Of a stretch of 64,000 nucleotides of DNA, positions 8,077 through 17,442 are shown in pieces (position 1 is the stretch's first letter; the number at the start of each line of letters is the position of its first letter). The translations under genes and the position numbers were made by a program. This stretch comes from Nocardioidaceae bacterium (GTDB taxonomy: Bacteria; Actinomycetota; Actinomycetes; Propionibacteriales; Nocardioidaceae), in assembly GCA_017744365.1 (NCBI GenBank), contig JAGIBL010000003.1, positions 434,001 to 498,000 of the forward strand, written 5' to 3'. The notes under the pieces are model-generated. The model did no database searches. It saw only the letters and a program-made list of their open reading frames with translations, and was not told the DNA's origin.

Positions 8077-9347
8077 GGGCTCTCCATCCTGACCTCGGTG
8101 GGTCCTCCGCTCGGGCTGGTCACGCTCAGGGTCCCGTCGAGCGCTTCGAGGCGCGTGACCAGACCGGCCAGCCCGCTGCCCGAACCCGGATCCGCTCCAC
8201 CGACGCCGTCGTCGCTGACGGTCAGCAGCAGCCGGCCACCCAGGACACGGCCGGTGACCCGTGCTTCGGCCGCGTCCGCGTGCTTGACGACGTTGGTCAG
8301 CGCCTCGCTCACGACGAAGTAGGCCGCGGCCTCGATCGCCGCATCGAGCCGACCCGGAAGCTCCACGTCGACGCGCACCGGGACCGGTGAGCGATCAGCA
8401 ACCTCGTGCACCGCCGCGACCAGGCCGTGGTCGACGAGGACCTGCGGGTGGATTCCGCGCACGGTCGCGCGCAGCTCGGCCAGGGCCTCCTCCGCCTCGC
8501 GATGGGCGCGCTCGACCAGTGCCAGCGCCGGGCCGGGCGGGGTCTCGAGCTCGGCGCTGCCCAGGGTCATCGTGAGTCCGACGAGGCGCTGCTGGACACC
8601 GTCGTGCAGGTCGCGCTCGATCCGGCGGCGCTCGGTCTCGAAGGCGTCGATGAGCCGGATGCGGGATCGTCCGATCTCGCGCACCCGCTCGGCCAGCACC
8701 GCCTCCGGCGGGCTCAGCAGGATCTGCGCGAGCGAGGCCTGGGCCGCGGCAACCACGGTCAGCACGTACGCCGCCGCCACGGCAAGGACCGGCGCCCCGA
8801 CCAGCGCCAGCGGCAGCGCATCGACGGGGCGGTCGACGTGCCAGAAGAGGACGTCGACCCGGTCGAAGCCGGCCAGGACCGGCGAGACCAGGAGGACTCC
8901 GGGCAGGAACACGGCGTTGAACGCCACCAGGGCGTCGACGAACCAGAGCACCAGCGCGAGCAGCACGGCGTACCCGAGCTCGCGTCCGGAGGCAGGCTCG
9001 CGGCGCGCCGTACGGAGGCGCCCCAGCGGGGACGCGCCGCGCACCGGGGATGCCGGCAGCGCAGGGACGTCGATGCGCAACCAACGCAGCCGCCGCCGCT
9101 CCACTCCGGCGACCGCCGCACCGAGCTGCGGAACCGACCCGAGCAGGAGGAAGCCGACGACGACCACCGCCGTCAGCACGCCGAACCCGACCAGCACGAA
9201 GAAGCCCACCAGCGTGACCAGCCCGACGATCGCGCCCGAAGCGAGGTAGGCCAGCGAGCGCCACGGCCAGGACGAGGTCAGGAACCGCCACGGGTTGCCA
9301 CCCAGCGCCTTCCACGCGCTGTCAGCCCGCGCGCTCGCCGATGACAT
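8058..9347 (-). CDS. Sensor histidine kinase (HisKA_3 type) with membrane sensor domain
   Basis: A 429-residue membrane kinase. The N-terminal half contains a PF13796-like sensor region with at least four hydrophobic helices (SLAYLASGAIVGLVTLVGFF, VVVGFLLLGSVPQLG and two more around residues 125-200). Dimerisation and phosphoacceptor segment: RRIERDLHDGVQQRLVGL with His248. The HATPase has an N-box SEALTNVVKHA and a G-box GGADPGSGSGLAGL. ATG 9347 has TACGCT (9354-9359) 6 nt upstream, indicating a leaderless start. Its partner is the overlapping response regulator. Such pairs often sense envelope stress or antibiotics and control a neighbouring exporter (inference). Confidence 0.88.
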   Translation of the reverse strand: MSSASARADSAWKALGGNPWRFLTSSWPWRSLAYLASGAIVGLVTLVGFFVLVGFGVLTAVVVVGFLLLGSVPQLGAAVAGVERRRLRWLRIDVPALPASPVRGASPLGRLRTARREPASGRELGYAVLLALVLWFVDALVAFNAVFLPGVLLVSPVLAGFDRVDVLFWHVDRPVDALPLALVGAPVLAVAAAYVLTVVAAAQASLAQILLSPPEAVLAERVREIGRSRIRLIDAFETERRRIERDLHDGVQQRLVGLTMTLGSAELETPPGPALALVERAHREAEEALAELRATVRGIHPQVLVDHGLVAAVHEVADRSPVPVRVDVELPGRLDAAIEAAAYFVVSEALTNVVKHADAAEARVTGRVLGGRLLLTVSDDGVGGADPGSGSGLAGLVTRLEALDGTLSVTSPSGGPTEVRMESPCRIDT

Positions 9348-9380
9348 GGGTCCAGCGTAGGGACACCACCACGGTCACGG

Positions 9381-9398
9381 GGTAGCGCGCACGCTACC
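9381..9398. promoter_or_regulatory. Perfect inverted repeat between kinase and exporter genes
   Basis: GGTAGCG-CGCA-CGCTACC has 7-bp arms and a 4-bp spacer. It lies in the 108-bp gap between the divergent kinase gene and the ABC exporter operon, about 58 bp before the exporter ATG. NarL-type regulators bind inverted repeats of this size, so it is a candidate site for the adjacent response regulator. Confidence 0.5.
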
Positions 9399-9455
9399 TC
9401 CGCTGTCGCGTGCGGGTCAGCGACGGCACCGGTCCTCGGGCGGTTCGCTGAATGC

Positions 9456-10193
9456 ATGACGATCTCCTCGACACCGTCGGTGTACCTCGACGGCATCACC
9501 AGGACCTACCGGTCGAAGGGCGGCGACGTGCACGCGGTGCGTGGCGTCTCCCATGCCTTCGGCCGCGGCACCTTCACGGCGATCATGGGGCCGTCCGGCT
9601 CGGGCAAGTCGACGATGCTCCAGATCGCCGCCGGGCTCGACCGGCCGACGTCGGGTCGGGTGTTCATCGGCGACACCGACCTGGGCAGGCTCAACGAGAC
9701 GGCGCTCACCAAGCTGCGTCGTACGTCGATGGGCTTCGTCTTCCAGTCCTACAACCTGATGGGTGCCCTGACGGCGTACGACAACGTCGTGCTGCCCCTG
9801 CGCCTGACCGGGCAGCGCGTCCACCGCCACGCGGCGCGCGAAGCGCTGGCCCGTGTCGGCCTCGCCGACCACGTCCGCCGGCGTCCGGCCGAGCTGTCCG
9901 GCGGCCAGCAGCAGCGGGTGGCGATCGCCCGGGCGCTGCTCACCCAGCCGGCCGTCCTCTTCGCCGACGAGCCGACCGGCGCACTCGACCGGGGCACCGG
10001 ACGCGAGGTGCTCGACCTGTTGCGCGAGCTCACCGACGACCGCGGTCAGACCGTCGTCATGGTCACGCACGACCCGCTTGCGGCCTCGTACGCGCACGAG
10101 GTCGTCTTCCTCGACGACGGCCTCGTCGTCGGATCGCTGCGTGGCGCTGACGCCGGCCGGATCGCCGCCGAGATGAACCGGCTCGAGCGATGA
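9456..10193 (+). CDS. ABC transporter ATP-binding protein (LolD/MacB type)
   Basis: A 245-residue nucleotide-binding subunit. Walker A is GPSGSGKST (45-53), the Q-loop is FVFQSYNLM, the signature is [15 protein letters not shown], Walker B is [13 protein letters not shown] and the switch His is [26 protein letters not shown] and ADEPTGALD are typical of the LolD/MacB/BceA group that works with FtsX-type permeases. It overlaps the permease gene by 4 bp (ATGA), so it forms a two-gene operon. It probably powers export or removal of a lipophilic compound or peptide and may be controlled by the divergent two-component system. Confidence 0.92.
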   Translation: MTISSTPSVYLDGITRTYRSKGGDVHAVRGVSHAFGRGTFTAIMGPSGSGKSTMLQIAAGLDRPTSGRVFIGDTDLGRLNETALTKLRRTSMGFVFQSYNLMGALTAYDNVVLPLRLTGQRVHRHAAREALARVGLADHVRRRPAELSGGQQQRVAIARALLTQPAVLFADEPTGALDRGTGREVLDLLRELTDDRGQTVVMVTHDPLAASYAHEVVFLDDGLVVGSLRGADAGRIAAEMNRLER

Positions 10194-12085
10194 TGCACCT
10201 CAGCCGGCACACGGTGCGGCAGGGCTGGCCGCCGTACGTCGGGTCCGCGGTCGCGATGTCCCTGGGCGTGACGCTGATCTTCCTGACGGTGAACCTGCTC
10301 CGCGCGGTCGATGCCACCTCGTCGCGCGCGGGCCTCGCACGTGACGTCAAGACCCAGCTCGGCGACCTGGCCACCCTCTTCGGGATGATGTCGAGCGTCT
10401 CGATGTTCATGGCGCTGTTCGTGGTGGCCAGCACCTTCGGCTTCGTGGTCGCCTCGCGCAGCCGCGAGCTCGGGCTGCTGCGCCTCGTCGGGGCGACGCC
10501 GAGGCAGGTGCGGCGACTGGTGCTCGGCGAGTCCCTCGTCGTGGCAGTCCTCTCGGCCGCGATCGGCTGCGGGCTCGGCCTGCTGTCGACCCCGGGGATG
10601 CTGTGGCTGCTGGATCGTCGCGGGATCACCCCCGTGCTTCTCGGGACGCCGAGCCCGTGGACCGCGATCCTGGTCGCCGTACCGACCGGGATGACCGTGG
10701 CGCTGGTAGGTGCGTGGCGGGCGTCGCGCCGGGCGGCCCGGATCTCGCCGATGGCGGCGCTGCTCGAGTCGTCGGTCGTACGCCGCCGCGTCAGCGTCGG
10801 TCAGCTCGTGGTAGGCGTGCTGTGCCTGGGCAGCTCGGCGACCGCGGTCGCGCTGAGCTCGCAGCTGGACCCGCTGTTCGCCCTGGTCGCCTCGATCCTG
10901 GTACCCGAGGTGGCGGTGATCGGCCTGGTCTGCTTCGGCAGCGTCCTGTTCCCGCTCCTCGCCGGGTGGCTGGCCGCCCCGTTCGTACGCCGCGACGTGG
11001 CGGCTCGGCTCGCCCGCGATCAGGTCCGTACGGCCGCCCGGACCACGGCATCCACGGCAGCCCCGATCCTCGCCATCGCCGCGATCGCCGGCGCGATGAT
11101 CCTGAGCATCAGCTTCACGGCCGACTGGACGACCGCGCTCGACCGCGAGCAGCTCCGGGCCCAGATCGTGATCGAGACCGGCGGCACGGCCGCGCCCGTG
11201 AAGGTCGTCGCCGCCGATCCGGACGTCGCGGTCGTGGACCAGCGCGCGATCACCACCGCCAGATGGGGACCCGAGCACGAACCGACCCCGGTCGAGGGCA
11301 TCGACCCGTCCGCCGCAGCGGCCGGACGCGGCCTGACCGCGGCTGAAGGAGACCTGGACACACTCGCGCACGGCGGCGCTGCGGTCTCGGAGTCCTTCGT
11401 CAGCGACGCGGGAGTGCACCGAGGCGACCGCCTGGTGCTGCACTTCGGCGCGGAGACGGTCCGGCTGCGGGTCGGCGCGATCGTGAAGGATGCCCCGGAC
11501 CTGCACGAGGACGTGATGGTCCCGCTCGGCGTCCTGCACCGCCATGCCCGGCACGTCGCGTCCGACACCACCTTCGTCACGCTCCGCGAGGGCGCCGACT
11601 CCGCCAGCGTGCGCGCCCGGCTTGCCTCGACACTGCGGCAGAGCCAGGTGCTGCGGTCGCCGGACTGGATCGACGTCGTGGACGCCAGGAACCGGAAGAT
11701 GAACGAGATCGGCCTCTGGGTGCTCCTCGGCCCGTCCGGCGTGTACGCCGGCATCGGCGTCGTCAACACCATCCTCATGGGAGCGCTCCAGCGCCGGCGC
11801 GAGCTCGACGCGCTCCGCCTGGTCGGGGCCACCCGCTCGCAGGTGCGACGGATGGCGCTGTGGGAAGCCGGGCTCGTCGGGACGGCCGCGCTCCTCGTCG
11901 GTGGGCTGGTGACCGGCGTGCTCGGGTGGATGGTCCGGCACGCGATCGCCCAGGACGTCGCGAGCGCCGGGTTCACCATCCCGTGGACCGCGATGGTCTC
12001 GATCGTCGTCACCGCGCTCAGCCTGGTGCTCGCGGCCGGACTCACCGGCTCCCTGGTCAACGGCCGACGAGGCACGCCGGTCTGA
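10190..12085 (+). CDS. FtsX-family ABC transporter permease
   Basis: A 631-residue permease with two FtsX domains. The first has an N-terminal helix (about 20-42) and a three-helix bundle at residues about 65-190, including the motif SRSRELGLLRLVGATPRQVRRLVLGES. A long extracytoplasmic segment spans about 320-500. The second FtsX domain, with RRRELDALRLVGATRSQVRRM, covers the C-terminal 130 residues. Extra helices around 205-300 make it the longer, ten-helix type found with actinobacterial LolD-like ATPases. The ATG overlaps the stop of the ATPase gene. No signal for its own promoter is seen. Confidence 0.88.
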   Translation: MMHLSRHTVRQGWPPYVGSAVAMSLGVTLIFLTVNLLRAVDATSSRAGLARDVKTQLGDLATLFGMMSSVSMFMALFVVASTFGFVVASRSRELGLLRLVGATPRQVRRLVLGESLVVAVLSAAIGCGLGLLSTPGMLWLLDRRGITPVLLGTPSPWTAILVAVPTGMTVALVGAWRASRRAARISPMAALLESSVVRRRVSVGQLVVGVLCLGSSATAVALSSQLDPLFALVASILVPEVAVIGLVCFGSVLFPLLAGWLAAPFVRRDVAARLARDQVRTAARTTASTAAPILAIAAIAGAMILSISFTADWTTALDREQLRAQIVIETGGTAAPVKVVAADPDVAVVDQRAITTARWGPEHEPTPVEGIDPSAAAAGRGLTAAEGDLDTLAHGGAAVSESFVSDAGVHRGDRLVLHFGAETVRLRVGAIVKDAPDLHEDVMVPLGVLHRHARHVASDTTFVTLREGADSASVRARLASTLRQSQVLRSPDWIDVVDARNRKMNEIGLWVLLGPSGVYAGIGVVNTILMGALQRRRELDALRLVGATRSQVRRMALWEAGLVGTAALLVGGLVTGVLGWMVRHAIAQDVASAGFTIPWTAMVSIVVTALSLVLAAGLTGSLVNGRRGTPV

Positions 12086-12115
12086 CGGAGCCTGTCTGCG
12101 AGCTGCCGCTCGCCC

Positions 12116-14212
12116 TCACGCCTCGGTGGCGAGGGCGAGCGGGAGCACCTCGTCGGCGCCCGCCTGCCGGAGCCAGTGCGATGCCAGGGTCATCGACCAG
12201 CCGGTGTTGATCAGGTCGTCGACGAGGAGGACGCGCTGGCCGGTCACGTCGCCGATGTCGAGGGACAGGCGACGCGAGACCGCCGCGACCCGCTGCGCGG
12301 AGTTGGTGGCGCCTTGACCCGGCGCGATCCCGTCGTCCCGGATGACGACTCGGCCGGCGACCGGGATGCCCAGGTAGCGCGACAGCCCGGAGACCAGGCT
12401 GTCGACCACCAGCGGCCGCGAGGCGGACGTGAAGCCGACGATGACGTCCGGTGCAGGGTTCCAGTCGGACAGCGTGGCGATGACTCCCTGGACGATCTCG
12501 GCGGGCACCTCCTGGTCGGGCTCCCCGGGCCGGAACAGCGCGCGCAGGGACTGGCCCAGGCCGAGATCCGTCAGCCGGGCGACGACGCGGCCCTCGGAGG
12601 CCCCCAGGGTGATCTTCCCCTTGAGGTCGACCCCCAGGTTCGCCAGCGCGGTCGGCCAGAGCTTGCGCGGCTCGACCGCGACGCCGGGGCGGGTCAGGCG
12701 GTCGCTCGCCTGCGTCACGGCGGCCGAGGTGACCGACGCGGAGAGTGCCAGACCGCCGCAGTTGTCGCACCGGCCGCAGTCCTCGGCGCCCGGGTCGTCG
12801 AGCGCCTCGCGGAGGAAGCGCATCCGGCACTCCTTCGTCGCGATGTACTCGAGCATCAGCGCCTGCTCGTCGCGGCGGGCGGCGGCGACGCGGTCGTAGC
12901 GGTCCTGCTCGTAGACCCAGTCCTGGCCGGTCCCGACCCAGCCGCCCTGCACCCGTCGTACGGCGCCGTCGACGTCGAGCACCTTGAGCATCATCTCCAG
13001 CCGGCCCCGGCTCAGGTCGACGTACGTCTCCAGGGACGCCAGCGACAGCGGGGTCGGCGAGTCGTTGAGGACCTTGAGCGCGACCCGGACGTGCTGCTCG
13101 GCCGGGAAGGCCAGCGAGGCGAAGTACTTCCAGATGTCGCGGTCCTCGTACGCCGGCAGCAGCACGACCTCCGCGCTCGGCGTCCCGCGACCGGCCCGGC
13201 CGACCTGCTGGTAGTAGGCGACCGGCGAGGCGGGGGCGCCCACGTTCACGACGAACCCGAGGGTGGCGTCGAAGCCCATGCCCAGCGCACTGGTCGCGAC
13301 CAGGGCCTTGAGGCGGCCGGCGAGCAGGTCCTGCTCCAGAGCGAGCCTCTCGGTGGGCTCGGTCTGGCCCGAGTACGCCGCGACGGCATGACCGCGGTCA
13401 CGCAGGTACCCGGCGATCTCCTGGGTCGCCGCCACCGTCAGCGTGTAGATGATGCCGCTGCCGTCGAGCTCGCCGAGGTGGTCGGCCAGCCAGGCCAGCC
13501 TCTCCTCCGGGCGTTGCAGCGAGAGCACCGCGAGGCTCAGCGACTCGCGGTCGAGCGACCCGCGCAGGACCAGCACCTCGTCCGTGGTCGACAGCTGCTC
13601 GGCCACGTCGGCGGTGACGCGGGCGTTCGCGGTCGCCGTCGTGGCGAGCACCGGGATGCCGGACGGAAGGTCACCGAGCATCTGCCGGATCCGCCGGTAG
13701 TCCGGGCGGAAGTCGTGGCCCCAGTCGGAGATGCAGTGCGCCTCGTCGACCACCAGCAGCCCGGCGGACTCGGTCAGCCGGGGCAGCACGTCGTCGCGGA
13801 AGTTCGGGTTGTTCAGCCGTTCCGGGCTGACCAGGAGCAGATCGACCTCGCCGGCGGCGATCCGCTCGTGCACCTGCTGCCACTCCTCGACGTTGGTCGA
13901 GTTGATGGTGACCGCGTGGATGCCGGCCCGGTCGGCGGCCTCGATCTGGTTGCGCATCAACGCCAGCAGCGGCGAGATGATCACCGTCGCGCCGGCGCCG
14001 CGCGCACGCAGCAGCGCGGTCGCGATGAAGTACACCGCCGACTTGCCCCAGCCGGTGCGCTGCACCACCAGCGCTCGACGACGGTCCGCGACCAGCGCCG
14101 AGATCGCGGCCCACTGGTCCTCGTGCAGCCGGGCGTCGTCGTGGCCGACGAGCGCGCGCAGGTGCGCCTCGGCCTCCGCGCGCAGCGTCTGGTCCTGCAC
14201 AGCCTCACTCAC
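12116..14212 (-). CDS. RecQ-family ATP-dependent DNA helicase with C-terminal phosphoribosyltransferase-like domain
   Basis: A 698-residue protein. Helicase core: VVQRTGWGKSAVYF is Walker A (about 49-62), then SPLLALMRNQ, VVDEAHCISDWGHDFRPDY (motif II and the RecQ aromatic loop, about 155) and QQVGRAGRG (motif VI). A RecQ-type zinc cluster CRMRFLREALDD...CGRCDNC is present. Beyond residue about 510 there is no HRDC domain; instead the C-terminus ends in a phosphoribosyltransferase signature, RVLLVDDLINTGWSM (about 656-670). It unwinds DNA 3'-5' in repair or recombination (family knowledge). The role of the PRT-like tail is unknown. The GTG start overlaps the upstream gene by 8 bp. Confidence 0.88.
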   Translation of the reverse strand: MSEAVQDQTLRAEAEAHLRALVGHDDARLHEDQWAAISALVADRRRALVVQRTGWGKSAVYFIATALLRARGAGATVIISPLLALMRNQIEAADRAGIHAVTINSTNVEEWQQVHERIAAGEVDLLLVSPERLNNPNFRDDVLPRLTESAGLLVVDEAHCISDWGHDFRPDYRRIRQMLGDLPSGIPVLATTATANARVTADVAEQLSTTDEVLVLRGSLDRESLSLAVLSLQRPEERLAWLADHLGELDGSGIIYTLTVAATQEIAGYLRDRGHAVAAYSGQTEPTERLALEQDLLAGRLKALVATSALGMGFDATLGFVVNVGAPASPVAYYQQVGRAGRGTPSAEVVLLPAYEDRDIWKYFASLAFPAEQHVRVALKVLNDSPTPLSLASLETYVDLSRGRLEMMLKVLDVDGAVRRVQGGWVGTGQDWVYEQDRYDRVAAARRDEQALMLEYIATKECRMRFLREALDDPGAEDCGRCDNCGGLALSASVTSAAVTQASDRLTRPGVAVEPRKLWPTALANLGVDLKGKITLGASEGRVVARLTDLGLGQSLRALFRPGEPDQEVPAEIVQGVIATLSDWNPAPDVIVGFTSASRPLVVDSLVSGLSRYLGIPVAGRVVIRDDGIAPGQGATNSAQRVAAVSRRLSLDIGDVTGQRVLLVDDLINTGWSMTLASHWLRQAGADEVLPLALATEA

Positions 14213-15491
14213 GGGTCGTCACCACTCCTCCGGTGTTCGTGACCACGCCGATCAGCTTGTCGGTGACGGCCAGCTGGTACGGCCAGTACGTCGTGCGGAT
14301 CCCGTCGGTCGGCAGTGGGAAGGCCACGTCGGTCCCGTCCCGTACGTCGAGCACCCGCAGTGCGGACGTCGTCGGCATCAGCACGTGCGCCTCGTCGAGG
14401 GACGGCATCTGGCCGAGCGAGAAGCCGTACGGGAAGTAGGTCGAGGACGTCGGGACCACCCGGTGCCAGAGGGCGCGCCCGCTCGCGACGTCGTACGCGT
14501 CCAGGCCTGCCTTCGAGCGCATCAGCACCACGCTGCCGCGGACCGTCGACTCCACCGCGCTGTCGCGGGGGTGGATCGTCCAGACCGGCTTGCCGTCCGA
14601 CAGCGCGCTCAGCGAGGAGCCACCGGCCGAGGCGGTCACCAGGATCACCCGGCCGTCGACGAGCCCGGCGACGTGACTCCGCGACCCGGGCTGGTCCGCG
14701 TAGGTCCAGCGCGGCTTGCCGTCCGTGGCGCCGAAGGCGGTCAGCACCCGGGCGCCCGACGACGGAGCCGGCTGCGCGAGCCGGTACTCCTCCACGCCGC
14801 CGAGCACGACGGTGTCGTCGTCCAGCGCACCGAGGAAGTCGCCGCGACCGACGCCGGTGAACGTGTGCGTCCAGCGCGCCTGCCCGTCACCACCGCGCAG
14901 GCTGGTGACCTCGATGTTCTTCCCGGACGGCAGCGCGACCAGCACGTCGCCGTTGTCCAGGAACGTCGTCGCCACCGGCTGCCCGTCGCGGTGGCGGGCC
15001 GAGACCTCCACGCACCAGCGCTCCTCGCCCGAGCTCAGTGCATACGAGCCGACCCGGGTCGCGCGGTCCTTCGCCAGGTCGAGCAGGACGAACCGGTTCG
15101 CCGAGGCGTCCCAGGCGGTCCGCTTCGCCGCCGGCCGCAGCGCCCAGCGGGCCCGCAGCGAGGCGTCCAGGAACACCATCGGCGCGTTGTTCTTGGTGAG
15201 CGCGAGCAGGCCGTCGCCGACGCCGTACAGGTGCAGCCACTGGCCGTAGTCGTAGCCGACGCCGGCGCGCACCGGTCCGAACGGCGCGGCCATCCGGCCT
15301 ACCGCCGCGCTCAGCGTGTCCAGCCGGTCGTCCGGCTGCTCGCGCATCCCGGCGACCGAGAGCAGCGGGCTGCCGTTCGCGGCTGAGGACGCGCAGCGCA
15401 GCGGCGAGGACCGGAACGCGAAGACCACCACCAGCCCGGCGGCGACCAGCCCGAGCGCCACCAGGAACGGGAGCCAGGAACGGTCCCGCAC
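14205..15491 (-). CDS. Membrane-anchored PQQ-type beta-propeller protein
   Basis: About 428 residues from the GTG at 15491. One N-terminal hydrophobic helix (WLPFLVALGLVAAGLVVVFAF) is followed by an extracytoplasmic domain built of repeated beta-sheet blades with Trp at blade ends: RWTHTF, RWTYADQPG, VWTIHPRD, ALWHRVV. This resembles PQQ-like/BamB-type propellers without visible quinoprotein catalytic residues, so a binding or scaffolding role is more likely than dehydrogenase activity. The start at 15491 lies 5 bp after the M13 peptidase stop; an in-frame ATG at 15542 would overlap that gene. It is in one operon with M13 (upstream) and recQ (downstream). Confidence 0.6.
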   Translation of the reverse strand: MRDRSWLPFLVALGLVAAGLVVVFAFRSSPLRCASSAANGSPLLSVAGMREQPDDRLDTLSAAVGRMAAPFGPVRAGVGYDYGQWLHLYGVGDGLLALTKNNAPMVFLDASLRARWALRPAAKRTAWDASANRFVLLDLAKDRATRVGSYALSSGEERWCVEVSARHRDGQPVATTFLDNGDVLVALPSGKNIEVTSLRGGDGQARWTHTFTGVGRGDFLGALDDDTVVLGGVEEYRLAQPAPSSGARVLTAFGATDGKPRWTYADQPGSRSHVAGLVDGRVILVTASAGGSSLSALSDGKPVWTIHPRDSAVESTVRGSVVLMRSKAGLDAYDVASGRALWHRVVPTSSTYFPYGFSLGQMPSLDEAHVLMPTTSALRVLDVRDGTDVAFPLPTDGIRTTYWPYQLAVTDKLIGVVTNTGGVVTTRE

Positions 15492-15495
15492 GAGG

Positions 15496-17433
15496 TCACC
15501 AGATCCGGACGCGGTCCTCCGGGTCGAGCCACAGCCCGTCACCCGGGGCGGTGCCGAACGCGGCGTGGAACTCGTCGAGGTTGCGCACGATGTTCGCGCG
15601 GAACTCCGGCGGGCTGTGCGGGTCGGTGGTCAGGTACTGCTGCTCGAGCTCCTTGCGGCGCTTGGTCCGCCAGCAGTACGCCCAGTTGGTGAAGAGCACC
15701 TGCCGCTCCTCGACGGACGCCTCGCCCTCGCGGGCGATCTGGTACGCCGTGTGCGCGATGGTGAGTCCCCCGAGGTCGCCGATGTTCTCGCCGACGGTGA
15801 GCGAGCCGTTGACGTGCTCGCCCGGCAGGTTGCGCGGCTCGAAGCCGTCGTACTGCTCGATCAGCGCCTTGGACTTCAGCTCGAACGCGGCCTTGTCGTC
15901 GGCGGTCCACCAGTCGTTGAGGTTCCCGTTGCCGTCGTACTGGGCGCCCTGGTCGTCGAAGCCGTGGCCGATCTCGTGACCGATCACCGCGCCGATGCCG
16001 CCGTAGTTCTCGGCCATCTCGGCGTCCGGGTCGAAGAACGGCTTCTGCAGGATGCCCGCGGGGAAGCAGATCTCGTTGGTGCCCGGGTTGTAGTAGGCGT
16101 TGACCGTCTGCGGCAGCATGAACCACTCGTCGCGGTCGACCGGGGCGCCGATCTTCTGCAGCTGGCGGTCGGTCTCGAACGCCGCGATGTTGACCACGTT
16201 GCCGAGCAGGTCGCCGGCGTCGATGGACAGCGACGAGTAGTCGCGCCACTTCACCGGGTAGCCGATCTTCGGCCGGAAGGTGTCCAGCTTGTCGTACGCG
16301 CGCTGCTTGGTCTCCTCGGTCATCCAGTCGAGCTTGGCGATGCTCTGCCGGTAGGCCGCGAGCAGGTTGGCGACCAGCTCGTCCATCAGCTCCTTGGACC
16401 GCGGCGGGAAGTGCCGGGCGACGTACTCGCGCCCGACCGCCTCGCCCAGGCCACCCTCGACCAGGCCGACGCCGCGCTTCCAGCGGGCCCGCAGCTCGGG
16501 GGTGCCGGACAGGGTGCGGCCGTAGAAGTCGAAGTTGGCCTCGACGAACTCGTCGGTCAGGTACGCCGCCGCCGAGCGGATCGCGCGCACGGTGAGGAAC
16601 GCCTTCCACTGCTCGAACGGCGTCTCGGTGAGCACCGTCTCCAGGTGCTCCAGGTACGACGGCTGCCGCACGATCGTCTCGGCGAAGGTGGCCCCGTCGC
16701 CGCCGAGGTTGCGCACGTAGACGTCGAGGTCGAAGGAGGGCAGCAGCGCACGGAGCTCGGCGACCGGCATCAGGTTGTAGGTCTTGATGACGTCGCGGGT
16801 CTCCGCGCGCTCCCAGTGCCCCTGGGCCAGCCGGGTCTCCAGCGCGAACACGGTCTCCGCGGTCGCGCGCGGGTCGGGGCGCTCGGCGAGGGTGAGGATC
16901 TTCTCCAGGTAGTCCAGGTACTTCGCCCGGATCTCGGCGAACTTCTCCTCGCGGTAGTACGACTCGTCGGGCAGCCCGATGCCGCCCTGGGTGACGTTGA
17001 CCAGGTAGCGGTCGGAGTCGCGGTCGTCGGTGTCCACGAACGAGCCGAACAGCCCACCGCCGCCGGTGCGCTCGAACTCGCCGAGGAAGGCGGCCAGCCC
17101 GCGCAGGTCGGTGAGGTCGTCGATCGCGGCGAGCACGCCCTGGATGGGGCTCAGCCCGAGCTCGGCGATGCGCTCCTCGTTCATGAAGCTGGCGAAGAGG
17201 TCGCCGATCTTCTTCGCGTCCTCGCCGTCGACCCTGCCCGCCGCGGCGTCCTCGATGATCGCGCGCACGTGCTCCTCGGCAGCGTCGGCGAGCATCACGA
17301 ACGGGCCCCAGGAGGCCCGGTCCGAGGGGATCTCGGCCTCGGAGAGCCAGGTGCCGTTGACGTGACCGAACAGGTCGTCCTGCGGTCGGATGCTGAGGTC
17401 CATGCCCGGGCGGGCGTCATCAAGGATCGTCAC
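15496..17433 (-). CDS. M13-family zinc metallopeptidase (neprilysin/PepO type)
   Basis: A 645-residue enzyme of normal length for soluble bacterial PepO. Zinc site: HEIGH at 486-490 in VIGHEIGHGFDDQGAQYD, third ligand Glu549 in ENIGDLGG. The substrate-binding NAYY motif appears as VNAYYNPGTNEICFPAG, and the C-terminus ends in VRIW, as M13 proteins end in a conserved Trp. There is no signal peptide or membrane anchor, so a cytoplasmic oligopeptidase is inferred. The GTG at 17433 has TAGAGT (17440-17445) 6 nt upstream, overlapping the stop codon of comB: a leaderless promoter inside the gene junction. Confidence 0.92.
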   Translation of the reverse strand: MTILDDARPGMDLSIRPQDDLFGHVNGTWLSEAEIPSDRASWGPFVMLADAAEEHVRAIIEDAAAGRVDGEDAKKIGDLFASFMNEERIAELGLSPIQGVLAAIDDLTDLRGLAAFLGEFERTGGGGLFGSFVDTDDRDSDRYLVNVTQGGIGLPDESYYREEKFAEIRAKYLDYLEKILTLAERPDPRATAETVFALETRLAQGHWERAETRDVIKTYNLMPVAELRALLPSFDLDVYVRNLGGDGATFAETIVRQPSYLEHLETVLTETPFEQWKAFLTVRAIRSAAAYLTDEFVEANFDFYGRTLSGTPELRARWKRGVGLVEGGLGEAVGREYVARHFPPRSKELMDELVANLLAAYRQSIAKLDWMTEETKQRAYDKLDTFRPKIGYPVKWRDYSSLSIDAGDLLGNVVNIAAFETDRQLQKIGAPVDRDEWFMLPQTVNAYYNPGTNEICFPAGILQKPFFDPDAEMAENYGGIGAVIGHEIGHGFDDQGAQYDGNGNLNDWWTADDKAAFELKSKALIEQYDGFEPRNLPGEHVNGSLTVGENIGDLGGLTIAHTAYQIAREGEASVEERQVLFTNWAYCWRTKRRKELEQQYLTTDPHSPPEFRANIVRNLDEFHAAFGTAPGDGLWLDPEDRVRIW

Positions 17434-17442
17434 GCGGCGACT

